DNA of 64,000 bases from Rhizobium sp. CB3090 (GTDB lineage: Bacteria; Pseudomonadota; Alphaproteobacteria; Rhizobiales; Rhizobiaceae): positions 1,674,001-1,738,000 of the forward strand of contig NZ_CP121662.1 of the NCBI RefSeq assembly GCF_029714285.1, given 5' to 3'. Below the pieces are notes generated by a model. It did no database searches and had not been told where the DNA came from. It saw nothing but the letters and a program-made list of their open reading frames with translations. This document shows, in pieces, positions 18,161-26,033 of the stretch (positions are counted from its first letter, which is position 1; each line of letters begins with the position of its first letter). Both the position numbers and the translations under genes were made by a program.

Positions 18161-18415
18161 TTACCAGTTGCCGTTGACGCCGCAGCCTGCCGGCGGCAGG
18201 GTCTTGTTTTCGAAACGCGCCTTCAACATCTCGCAGCCCCTTTCACGGATCGGGCCTGGCATCATTGTGTTAAGGCCGATGCCGACCTCATCGAACGGAT
18301 CGTCGGCATAGGCAACATAGGCATACCAGCGCCCGCCGATGACGAGAACGATCGCAATGAGTGCGGCGACCAAAGCCTTCCCCAGGCCTCTCTTCCTTCT
18401 CGGCGCTTCTTCCAT
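18161..18415 (-). CDS. Small single-pass membrane protein, function unknown
   Basis: This is an 84-residue protein with a basic N-terminus (APRRKRGLGK), one transmembrane helix (ALVAALIAIVLVIGGRWYAY) and a short periplasmic part. That part has two cysteines (RGCEMLKARF and PAGCGVNG) that could form a disulfide. I do not recognise a family. Composition is like the neighbours. It lies alone between the candidate small RNA terminator and the YdhG-like gene. Confidence 0.6.
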   Translation of the reverse strand: MEEAPRRKRGLGKALVAALIAIVLVIGGRWYAYVAYADDPFDEVGIGLNTMMPGPIRERGCEMLKARFENKTLPPAGCGVNGNW

Positions 18416-18532
18416 AAAACAGCTCTCCCACTTTGACTGGCACAGTTATAGGGAAGTACAAGAATGCACGTAAATGCAACTTCTTGCCCACAGGATTCCG
18501 CAGCGAACCATTGCGATTTCTCGCAACGCTCC

Positions 18533-18997
18533 TCAAGCGCTTTTTGGTTTTTTCTGAGAGCGAACCGGGCGAGCGGCACGCGTCGCTGTATTCAATGCCA
18601 CAGCGGCGCGAATAAGCGCCTTCAACGCCTCTTCATCGATCTCATCGCTCTCATGGAAATCGATGGCACGCCTGGTATTGCCTTCCATACTGGAGTTGAA
18701 GAGGCTCGAGGGATCCTCCAATGAGGCGCCTTTGGCGAAGGTCATCTTCACGACATTCTTGTAGGTCTCGCCGGTGCAGATGATACCGTCATGAGACCAT
18801 ACCGGAACCCCTCTCCACTTCCACTCCTCGATTACTTCCGGGTCTGCCTGGTGGATTAGGGTTCGGACCCGAGCGAGCGTCTCGCCCCGCCAGTCGCTCA
18901 GCTCCTTGATTCTGCCATCTATCAAAACAGAGGGAGAGTCCTCTGCCGTTTCTTCCTTCGGGTCACTCTTCGCCATACTTGTCGTCGCTTTCTTCAT
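18533..18997 (-). CDS. YdhG-like (DUF1801) domain protein
   Basis: This is a 154-residue protein of the DUF1801 fold, a small beta-rich domain of unknown function. The core is [21 protein letters not shown], then [21 protein letters not shown]. The tail is rich in Arg, Lys and Ala. The start at 18997 has GCGGGA upstream, and a second Met seven codons in is possible. It follows another DUF1801 gene on the same strand, so the two look like an old tandem pair with different second halves. Confidence 0.78.
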   Translation of the reverse strand: MKKATTSMAKSDPKEETAEDSPSVLIDGRIKELSDWRGETLARVRTLIHQADPEVIEEWKWRGVPVWSHDGIICTGETYKNVVKMTFAKGASLEDPSSLFNSSMEGNTRRAIDFHESDEIDEEALKALIRAAVALNTATRAARPVRSQKKPKSA

Positions 18998-19050
18998 GGG
19001 TATCGTCCCGCTATCATTTGAGTTTCCAGCATACGCGTGCCGCACTGGCA

Positions 19051-19527
19051 TTACATTCGTTCGCCGGGCAATTGGCTGGCTTGCCTTATCCAGGCGGCAA
19101 GCTGAGCTTCGTCGAGCAGATCGCCCTCATGGATGTTGAGATAGCGCGTGTCCTTGCTCTTGGAATCGCCCGGAGGGATGGGCGTGAGCGACATGCCACG
19201 GAAGAAGGCCACCTTGACGTATTTCGTGAAGCAATGGATGCCCAGGAACCAACCTTGACCTTCCATCCCATAAAGCGGCGAGTTCCATTTGACCGCCTTC
19301 TGCACATCCGGAACCGTGCGCTCGATGAGCGCGTCGAGGCGGCGACCGATGTCGCTCTTCCAGCCCGGCATGGCCGCGATATAGGCCTGCACAGGAGCAT
19401 CCCCCTCGCCCTTGGCGATCTGCGGATTGCCGCCGGCAAGGAGGGTGGCACCTGCATTGCTCGGCTTAGCCGCCTTCCTTGCGACCTTCGTCGACGTGGT
19501 AGATGTCTTGTCAGCCAATGCGTTCAC
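19051..19527 (-). CDS. YdhG-like (DUF1801) domain protein
   Basis: This is a 158-residue protein with a low-complexity Thr/Lys/Ala N-terminus, then a DUF1801 domain: IGRRLDALIERTVPDVQKAVKWNSPLYG, GWFLGIHCFTKYVKVAFFRG and YLNIHEGDLLDEAQLAAWI. Function is unknown. Translation starts at a GTG preceded by GGTGGA. It lies 53 bases upstream of its paralogue, so the two are probably one operon. Confidence 0.8.
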   Translation of the reverse strand: MNALADKTSTTSTKVARKAAKPSNAGATLLAGGNPQIAKGEGDAPVQAYIAAMPGWKSDIGRRLDALIERTVPDVQKAVKWNSPLYGMEGQGWFLGIHCFTKYVKVAFFRGMSLTPIPPGDSKSKDTRYLNIHEGDLLDEAQLAAWIRQASQLPGERM

Positions 19528-19588
19528 TCCACCGATAAACGAACAACTATCAAGATTACTTGATTTTGTTCGGACACCGCAATTCGCA

Positions 19589-20848
19589 TCACAGGCTGCA
19601 GTAACGCTGCCCGCCCCTGCGATCCCTAAGGTCGAAGTGGAAATGGTTCCAGTGTTCAGGATTACTGCCCGGGCCGAGTACCGTGTCGAAATATTTGCAG
19701 CTATCGCTGCGCACCGCCTTCAGCAGCCGGCCCTCGCGGAAGGAGAACAGCCCCTTCTTGCGGACATCGATGACATGGCCGTTTTTCAGGATGAAGGTGC
19801 CGACATCGATGGCATTGCCATGGGCATGTTCCGACATCGGATTGTAGCGTTGCCGGCTATTGTTCATCCGGCGGCAAGAATAACCGCCAAGCGGTACGAT
19901 CGTGCCGATGCCCGTCCAATAGCGTGTGCGGGCCGCCGGTGCCAATTCGTTCTTCACCCATTTTGCAAAGGCAAGCGTCACCTGACAGTTCAGTGTCACC
20001 GCCGGCTTGACGGCGATGTTGCCCGAAAGTCCGCTCAGGGAAACCGGATAAGGAACCTGGCAGGCCGGACCATCGGAAATCGGCGGCTTGTCGTTATAGA
20101 CGACTCCCATGCGTTGCAACTCTTGCCGGCAGGCGATTTCCGAAGCAGGCATGGCGCCGCCGGGCGACGATTGCGGTGCCTCCTCCTGCTGTTCGATCCG
20201 TGGCATTGGATTGCCGACGCGCGGCAACATGGCGACCTGCATGTTCGATTGCTGGCGGCGGATCGGCGACTGATTGAGTTCAGCCTGTGCGGTCGGGCGT
20301 TGAATGATGGAGCGGTTGGCCTGCACCGGCGCGTCGGAGCCGATCCCGTCGACGACGGGCTGATCGGTTTCGCCCTCCGCAATATTCTGCCCTTCCTCCT
20401 GGGCCAGCCCCACGACCGGTCCGGACTGCGCTTCCTCGCTCGGTCCCACGCCGAGTTCCGCATCCATATTGACGCCCTGAGAGGGCACATCCGACTGCTG
20501 CGCCAGCCCCTCCTCGGCATCGGTGGTCGTCACGGCCTCCTTGGCGCCGCCCATCGGCAAACGGCCCTGTTTGGCAGCGGCAGACGCGGGCATCTGCGCA
20601 GCATTCTGACGCCTGCCGGAGAGATCATATGTGTTAGCGTAGTTGGCCGAGGCGGAATTAACGGGAGTTCGGTCACCTTGGTAGGTGAACTCTCTCTGCG
20701 GCATGCTGCGATGTGGCTTGATCGAGCCGACGCGGGCGCTGCTGTCGATGTTCGACGGTGGGACGAGGCTATCGGCCGTGCAGGCGACCAGCGCCGACGA
20801 CATGAGCAGCGGCAGGACAGCCCGCCGCAGAAAGGACAAATACGCCAT
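19589..20848 (-). CDS. Extensin-like C-terminal domain lipoprotein
   Basis: This is a 419-residue envelope protein. The signal peptide ends in the lipobox LVAC (Cys23), so it should be a lipoprotein. Residues ~25-240 are a long disordered Gln/Pro/Ser/Glu-rich linker. The C-terminal domain is Extensin-like_C (VTLNCQVTLAFAKWV, GIGTIVPLGGYSCRRM) with an M15/VanY-like metal motif SEHAHGNAIDV and a later WNHFHFD. Metal ligands are therefore present, and a peptidoglycan peptidase role is plausible but unproven. The frame is open upstream to 21256. The Met at 20848 is chosen for its signal sequence and AGGAGCGG site. Confidence 0.85.
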   Translation of the reverse strand: MAYLSFLRRAVLPLLMSSALVACTADSLVPPSNIDSSARVGSIKPHRSMPQREFTYQGDRTPVNSASANYANTYDLSGRRQNAAQMPASAAAKQGRLPMGGAKEAVTTTDAEEGLAQQSDVPSQGVNMDAELGVGPSEEAQSGPVVGLAQEEGQNIAEGETDQPVVDGIGSDAPVQANRSIIQRPTAQAELNQSPIRRQQSNMQVAMLPRVGNPMPRIEQQEEAPQSSPGGAMPASEIACRQELQRMGVVYNDKPPISDGPACQVPYPVSLSGLSGNIAVKPAVTLNCQVTLAFAKWVKNELAPAARTRYWTGIGTIVPLGGYSCRRMNNSRQRYNPMSEHAHGNAIDVGTFILKNGHVIDVRKKGLFSFREGRLLKAVRSDSCKYFDTVLGPGSNPEHWNHFHFDLRDRRGGQRYCSL

Positions 20849-21080
20849 ACTCCAGATCCGCTCCTGCTGCCCCAGCCACGGTCGGCAACTATTACGAATT
20901 TTAAATAAAAACGGTGAATGAATGCTTACCGCCCCACGAAAGCGGGCCTCGGGGATGGCCTGAAAAAGAGTGAGGCATTCGAAAGAGCTGTTGTCGAGCG
21001 CAGACGAAGCCTTTCCCATGAAGGCTCGATTGCGTAGGCTGAGCGCTGGAATCAAAGCCTTTGTCGATTGGAGCGAATGA

Positions 21081-21470
21081 ATGAACGACAGCGTCAAACC
21101 GAGAGGCGAATTGACCTTGCGTACGCTGGCTATGCCGGCCGACGCCAATCCTGCCGGCGACATCTTCGGCGGCTGGGTCATGGCGCAGATGGACTTGGCG
21201 AGCGGAATTCGCGCGGCCGAGCGGGCGCGCGGTCGCGTCGTCACCGCCGCCGTCAAGGAAATGGCTTTCGAACTGCCGGTGAAGATCGGCGATACGCTGA
21301 GCGTCTTTACCTATATCGAACGAGTCGGTCGTACCTCGATCACGCTCATCGTCGAAGCTTGGGCTCACCGTTCGCGCTACGCCAAGTTAGAGAAGGTCAC
21401 GGCCGGCACATTCATCATGGTAGCGCTCGACGAGAATGGCGCGCCGAAGCCGGTTCCCGCGGAGAGCTGA
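21081..21470 (+). CDS. Acyl-CoA thioesterase, YciA-like hotdog family
   Basis: This is a 129-residue single hotdog domain. The family marks are NPAGDIFGGWVMAQMD (with the active-site Asp) and the later RVGRTSITLIVEAWA strand. YciA-type enzymes are hexameric and cleave a broad range of acyl-CoAs. It is divergent from the extensin-like gene (232-base gap) and three bases upstream of a membrane protein gene. Confidence 0.88.
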   Translation: MNDSVKPRGELTLRTLAMPADANPAGDIFGGWVMAQMDLASGIRAAERARGRVVTAAVKEMAFELPVKIGDTLSVFTYIERVGRTSITLIVEAWAHRSRYAKLEKVTAGTFIMVALDENGAPKPVPAES

Positions 21471-21473
21471 TGG

Positions 21474-22064
21474 ATGGAGGCTGCACGGGCGCCCGAGGTC
21501 TACGTCTATATCAGGACGGTCATGAGCATGGTCATCGGCCTCGCTCTTGCCCAGCTCCTGACACGCCTCGCCGGTTTCGTGCAATCGCCCGGCAAGCACC
21601 GCGTTTATCTGGTTCACCTCGGCTGGGTGCTATCGATGTTCCTGTTCATCATCCATTTCTGGTGGTGGGAATATCGGCTGCAGTCGGTCGCAGAAATCAA
21701 TTTCGGCGTCTATCTTTTCCTCATCTGCTTCTGCTGCCTCTTCTATTTTCTCTGCGTGCTGCTGAACCCTCCTTCGATCGAGGATTATGGTGGTTTCGAA
21801 GAATATTTCATCTCGCGCCGCCGCTGGTTTTTCGGCCTGCTCGCCGTCACCTACGCCGTTGATCTCATCGACACGCTGCTGAAGGGCGAGACCTATTTCC
21901 GGTCGCTTGGCTGGGAGTATCCGATCCGCAATGTCGTTTATATCGTCCTCTGCATCATCGCCGCCATCACCGCAAATCGCCGTTTCCAGGCGGCGTTCGT
22001 GTCGATCGGGCTGATCTACCAGATTAGCTGGATCTTTCGGCTGTATGATGTGCTTCAAGGATAG
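21474..22064 (+). CDS. Conserved multi-pass membrane protein, function unknown
   Basis: This is a 196-residue protein with about six hydrophobic segments (SMVIGLALAQLLTRLAGF, WVLSMFLFIIHFWWW, GVYLFLICFCCLFYFLCVL, WFFGLLAVTYAVDLI, VVYIVLCIIAAITA and IGLIYQISWIFRLY). Trp and aromatic residues are frequent. I do not recognise a named family. It follows the thioesterase gene by three bases and its end overlaps a short reading frame at 22045. Confidence 0.7.
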   Translation: MEAARAPEVYVYIRTVMSMVIGLALAQLLTRLAGFVQSPGKHRVYLVHLGWVLSMFLFIIHFWWWEYRLQSVAEINFGVYLFLICFCCLFYFLCVLLNPPSIEDYGGFEEYFISRRRWFFGLLAVTYAVDLIDTLLKGETYFRSLGWEYPIRNVVYIVLCIIAAITANRRFQAAFVSIGLIYQISWIFRLYDVLQG

Positions 22065-22221
22065 AGAGGCAACGACCGCGGTCGCCTGGTTCCGCGCGGC
22101 CAAGGCCATGGGCCGCGATAATGAGCCCGATGACGATGAGGAGCGGAAGACCATCCGGATTTGGGATGACCGGATGAACGAAGTCGCCGCCAACCTTGCG
22201 CCGACGATCCGCTATGCTTAG
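22045..22221 (+). CDS. Possible 58-residue protein overlapping the membrane protein gene
   Basis: An ATG-to-TAG frame begins 20 bases inside the end of the membrane protein gene. It encodes 58 residues starting MMCFKDREATTAVAWFRAAK, with an acidic middle (NEPDDDEERK) and ending NLAPTIRYA. It fills most of the gap before the Sel1 gene, and its composition is like a real soluble protein (balanced charged residues, Trp, no low complexity). The ribosome site is not clear because it lies inside the upstream gene. Coupled translation is possible. Confidence 0.45.
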   Translation: MMCFKDREATTAVAWFRAAKAMGRDNEPDDDEERKTIRIWDDRMNEVAANLAPTIRYA

Positions 22222-22259
22222 GTCTTGCCGAACGGGAATCATGAATGGGAGATCACCGG

Positions 22260-22658
22260 ATGCGGCTGAGACAGATAGGCTTCGGACTGACGCTGGCACT
22301 CTCGATCGCCTTCCAGGCCCATGCCGACGATGGGCAAACCGCCTACGACAAAGGCGACTATGCCAGCGCGCTTGCCCATTGGCAGCCGTTGGCAGACAAA
22401 GGCGATGCCGCGTCGCAGGATGGCCTCGGCAGTCTCTATGCGCTCGGAAAGGGCGTTCCGCAGGATTATGCCCAGGCTATCGCCTGGTTTGCCAAAGCCG
22501 CCGAGCAAGGCCTGCCCAAGGCGCAATTCCATCTCGGCTACGCTTATCTGCGCGGCGACGGCGTCACGAGAGATCGCAACGCGGCAATAGGCTGGTTCCG
22601 GAAAGCCGCTGCCCAAGGTTATACGCCGGCACAGAGCATCCTCGATCAGATGAATTGA
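22260..22658 (+). CDS. Secreted Sel1-repeat protein
   Basis: This is a 132-residue protein with a signal peptide (MRLRQIGFGLTLALSIAFQAHA) followed by three Sel1-like/TPR helical repeats. The repeat signs are YDKGDYASALAHWQPLA, LYALGKGVPQDYAQAIAWFAK and AYLRGDGVTRDRNAAIGWFRK. Such proteins act as protein-protein adaptors in the envelope. The partner is unknown. The Met at 22260 has GGGAGAT upstream. An in-frame ATG 15 bases earlier is an alternative. The convergent PhyH gene ends 16 bases downstream. Confidence 0.85.
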   Translation: MRLRQIGFGLTLALSIAFQAHADDGQTAYDKGDYASALAHWQPLADKGDAASQDGLGSLYALGKGVPQDYAQAIAWFAKAAEQGLPKAQFHLGYAYLRGDGVTRDRNAAIGWFRKAAAQGYTPAQSILDQMN

Positions 22659-22674
22659 GCCGGAGCGCTCGGGT

Positions 22675-23610
22675 TTAGAGCATGTCTCCCAAGCTCCAGT
22701 GATTGCCCCAGCGGGCGTCGATTTCGTCCTCGACATTCTGATAGCGGATGTCGGTCGAGAGGCGGAGACGGCGCTTCGGGTCGCGATTGGTCGTGGACGC
22801 ATGGATCATATAGGGGCTGTGCAGCACGATATCGCCGGCCTCGTAATCGGCGGCGAGCCAGCGCGTATTGAAGCGCTCCGCCATATCGGGCAAATCTTTG
22901 GAAACCCAGCCGCCTTCGGTCATGTTCTTGTTGAACGCGCTGATGCGTTCCTCCGGCGAGAGTGACGCGCTCTTGGCCGCGAACTCCTTTTCCATGTCGG
23001 CGCCGATCCGGTGCGATCCCTCGAGATAGACGAGGCCGCCCATATCGACCGGAATGTCGCCGATCGGAATCCAGGCCGTGACGATGCGGCTCGTGCCGCC
23101 GCGCAGATAGACGAGATCGTAGTGTGCGGGGGTGACGACGCCGGTGTTCGGCCGGGTGAAACGCATGATCTTGCGCTTGTGCAGATAGGAGATGCCCTGC
23201 AGGAATTCGTCCATGAAGGAAGCCAGCCGCGGCTGCGTGCAGAAGCCCTCATAGGCCACCGAGCGCACCAGCGCCATCAGCCGCCTGTCGGCCAGCGCCT
23301 TGTCGGTCTCCCCGTCAGCGGCAAGGCCGATCATGGGATCCGAGCCGGGTTGCAGAAGTACGGTGTCCATCAGATGCCTGAACACCCAGGCGCGGAAATC
23401 GAGCACATCCTGCCGCTTCAGAAATCCCTTGAGCCAGAGATAGCCATGCTCCTGATATTGCTCGCGTAGCATCGCAATGTCGGTCGCGGCATCGGTCGGT
23501 TCGAGATAGCCGAAACGGTCCGGCGCCATAGACAGAATCTTGCCGTTCGCCTCCAGCGGCGCCAGCCCCCGCGCCGTTTCATCCAGTACCGAACGCAACG
23601 AACCCGACAT
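22675..23610 (-). CDS. Phytanoyl-CoA dioxygenase (PhyH) family protein
   Basis: This is a predicted Fe(II)/2-oxoglutarate-dependent oxygenase of 311 residues. The double-stranded beta-helix shows HYDLVYLRGG as the H-x-D iron site and a distal His in DIVLHSPYMIHAST, followed by RLRLSTDIRYQ, where an Arg would bind 2-oxoglutarate. The substrate is unknown: family members hydroxylate lipids, ectoine or secondary metabolites. The start at 23610 has a perfect GGGAGG site, while an earlier Met at 23628 has none. Confidence 0.87.
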   Translation of the reverse strand: MSGSLRSVLDETARGLAPLEANGKILSMAPDRFGYLEPTDAATDIAMLREQYQEHGYLWLKGFLKRQDVLDFRAWVFRHLMDTVLLQPGSDPMIGLAADGETDKALADRRLMALVRSVAYEGFCTQPRLASFMDEFLQGISYLHKRKIMRFTRPNTGVVTPAHYDLVYLRGGTSRIVTAWIPIGDIPVDMGGLVYLEGSHRIGADMEKEFAAKSASLSPEERISAFNKNMTEGGWVSKDLPDMAERFNTRWLAADYEAGDIVLHSPYMIHASTTNRDPKRRLRLSTDIRYQNVEDEIDARWGNHWSLGDML

Positions 23611-23831
23611 ATCATCCTCCCGAAACATGCCATTCGCCGGCAGTTTCCTAAGGCCGAACCGCTACGCGAATCATAGGATGAATGGCGACCGCTGCCTAGC
23701 GGCTTATGCCCGTTTCATCCCCGGAAAATGAGCGCCGCTCGTTCACAAAAATACAGGGATTGCTACATCAGCCGGAGACATGGAAGACTGCGCACATCGT
23801 CTCCTACACCATCCGCAAGGAATCGACCGCC

Positions 23832-24344
23832 GTGATCAAGACATCCGCAGCACTGCCCTCCTCGCTCCTTCCGTCGCTTCGCATGGGATTGTTGGCCGTC
23901 GCCTTCGTTCTGCCGCTCTCTCCTCTGCCTATGGCATCCGCGCAAGCCCAGAGCGGGCCTGGCTCCTGCTGGTCGCTGCTGCAAAGCAAGTTCGGTCCGC
24001 AGATCGAGAAGTCGGTGAACGAGGCGGACCCTTGTAAAAAATTGCCCGGTCTCGACCACAAGGAGAAGTTCGAGGTCAAATCGCTCGATCTCTGCGACGC
24101 TGCCGGCGGTGTGCAGATCAACGCACGCGCCGATCTCGCCTGTAAATCGCACGGCATCGTCCAGGCAACCGTCAAGGGGCAATTGGAAGCCTCGGTGACA
24201 GTCGATGTTGGAGCCTGCAAAATTACCGATTCGCATGTCGGCGTCAGCGGGCCGATCGGCGACCTGATATCCTCCGTCGGCGGAATACAGGAGCTTGCCC
24301 GCGGCTTTGCACAGGCGAAGATTTCCGAGATCTGCGGCAAATAG
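23832..24344 (+). CDS. Secreted hypothetical protein
   Basis: This is a 170-residue exported protein starting at GTG (AAGGAA nine bases upstream). A long signal region ends near ASAQAQS. The mature part has several cysteines (SCWSLL, DPCKKL, DLCDAAGG, LACKSHG, GACKITD and EICGK), suggesting disulfides in the periplasm. I do not recognise a domain. The frame can be extended to 23706, but the extension lacks a ribosome site. Its stop lies at the border of a dispersed repeat. Confidence 0.65.
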   Translation: MIKTSAALPSSLLPSLRMGLLAVAFVLPLSPLPMASAQAQSGPGSCWSLLQSKFGPQIEKSVNEADPCKKLPGLDHKEKFEVKSLDLCDAAGGVQINARADLACKSHGIVQATVKGQLEASVTVDVGACKITDSHVGVSGPIGDLISSVGGIQELARGFAQAKISEICGK

Positions 24345-24437
24345 AGCACTTCCAGGAACGTGCGGTTTTCCGTCCGGAATGCGTAAAAACAAAGACATAG
24401 AACGGGAAAGCGATTTCGTGAAACGCTGAACTGCTCT
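24343..24437. repeat. RIME-like intergenic palindromic repeat
   Basis: The element begins AGAGCA and ends TGCTCT. It holds GGTTTTCCGTCCGGAAT, then GCGTAAAAACAAAGA, and ends with GTGAAACGCTGAA. These blocks are typical of the Rhizobium intergenic mosaic elements dispersed in this family. It abuts the stop of the upstream gene and lies 57 bases past the end of the convergent MFS gene. Confidence 0.65.
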
Positions 24438-24493
24438 GGGCTGGAGGCCGACGGCGATGAGCCGCCGGCCGTGCTCCGGCGAAGGCGCGGCGA

Positions 24494-25747
24494 TCAGATC
24501 GGTATCGCGCTCTGGGGTTCCTCTGCCCTCTTATCGCCGAAGCGGATACCCTTCTTTTCGAAACCAAAACCGGAGAACAGCGCCACGATGACCGCGACGA
24601 TGATCAACACGATCAGCAGCGCAAAGGCGTAGTCTCCGTTCCAACGCGCCGCCAGGCCCGCCTGGATCGTTGCATTGCCGGATGCGAGCAGGTTGCCGAG
24701 CTGATAGGCGAAGCCGGGGAATGTACCGCGCACTTCGTCTGGCGACAACTCGTTGAGATGCACCGGCACGATGCCCCAGGCGCCCTGCACGAAGAACTGC
24801 ATCAGGAAGGCGCCGACGGCGAGCAGCACCGGCCCAGGCGCGTAGACCCATAGCGGGGCGACCGGGATTGCCAGCGCCGCAGCGATGACGATCGCCCGCC
24901 GCCGGCCGATGCGCTGCGACAAGGCCCCGAAAAACAAGCCGCCAATGATCGCGCCGATATTATAGACGATGGCAATGGCGCCGACCGTGTAGCTGCTATA
25001 TTGCCGCTGCACTTCGAGGAAGGTCGGATAGAGATCCTGCGTGCCGTGGCTGAAGAAATTGAACGCGGTCATCAGCACCACCGCCCACAGGAACAGCGGA
25101 ATGTTCCCGCGCAGCACGCTGACGAACGACTGTTGCGGCCTCCCCTGGCGCTCCAGGAAAGCCGGCGATTCCTCGACGTTGCGACGGATATAGAGCACCA
25201 GCAGCGCCGGCAGAGCGCCGACCATGAACATGCCCCGCCAGCCGATGATCGGGAACAGCAGGAAGAACACGATCGACGCCAGCAGATAGCCGGAGGGATA
25301 GCCGGCCTGCAGAATGCCGGAGATGATGCCGCGCGACTCCTCGGGCACAGTTTCCATTGTCAGCGACGCGCCGACGCCCCATTCGCCGCCCATGGCGATG
25401 CCGAAGAGCGCTCGCAATATCAGAAACATCGTGAGACCGGTCGAAAAGCCGGTGAGGAACTCGAAAATCGAGTAAAGCAGCACATCCACCATCAGCGTTG
25501 CCCGCCTGCCGTAGCGGTCGGCGGCGAGCCCGAAGACCAGCGCCCCGAGCGGCCGCATGGCAAGCGTCAGGAAGATCGCCACGGAGACCGTCGGAACGTC
25601 GGTATGGAACTCTTCGGCGATATGTTTGAGAACGAAGACCAATATGAAGAAATCGAAAGCATCCAGCGTCCAGCCGAGATAGGCGGCGATGACGGTGTTG
25701 CGTTGTTGTGGGGACAAAGAGCGTAAACTATCCAATGCTGACATCAT
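24494..25747 (-). CDS. MFS transporter, SHS-like (sialate/lactate-type) family
   Basis: This is a 417-residue proton symporter of the major facilitator superfamily with twelve hydrophobic segments. It has the family features GWTLDAFDFFILVFVL in helix 1, LAADRYGRRATL between helices 2 and 3 (motif A) and GIAMGGEWGVGASLTMETVP in helix 4-5. These resemble the sialate:H+/lactate group. The substrate, probably an organic acid, is not certain. The start has GGAGG three bases upstream, with a second ATG following directly. It is divergent from uvrB. Confidence 0.86.
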   Translation of the reverse strand: MMSALDSLRSLSPQQRNTVIAAYLGWTLDAFDFFILVFVLKHIAEEFHTDVPTVSVAIFLTLAMRPLGALVFGLAADRYGRRATLMVDVLLYSIFEFLTGFSTGLTMFLILRALFGIAMGGEWGVGASLTMETVPEESRGIISGILQAGYPSGYLLASIVFFLLFPIIGWRGMFMVGALPALLVLYIRRNVEESPAFLERQGRPQQSFVSVLRGNIPLFLWAVVLMTAFNFFSHGTQDLYPTFLEVQRQYSSYTVGAIAIVYNIGAIIGGLFFGALSQRIGRRRAIVIAAALAIPVAPLWVYAPGPVLLAVGAFLMQFFVQGAWGIVPVHLNELSPDEVRGTFPGFAYQLGNLLASGNATIQAGLAARWNGDYAFALLIVLIIVAVIVALFSGFGFEKKGIRFGDKRAEEPQSAIPI

Positions 25748-26033
25748 GGTCCTCCGACCGGATGGCGGCGGCGAAGCGGGCAATTCCGGATGCCGTCGAA
25801 GCAGGGGGGGACCCGGCACTTCGCCGGGCAGGTTTGACGCTGCGGCGGGCCTTTCCTCCAGCGCTCGCGCATCGAGCCGGCGGATGTCTGGGGCAGCGTC
25901 CCGCCAACGCCTCGGCCATCTTTCGGTTCCATCACATTTTGCGTGATGACGAGGAGCGGAAAATCAACCATCCGTTTCCCTTTTGTACTCTTTCCCTCTT
26001 CACATCGACCGTGACTCCCTCCATATTCCGCCC

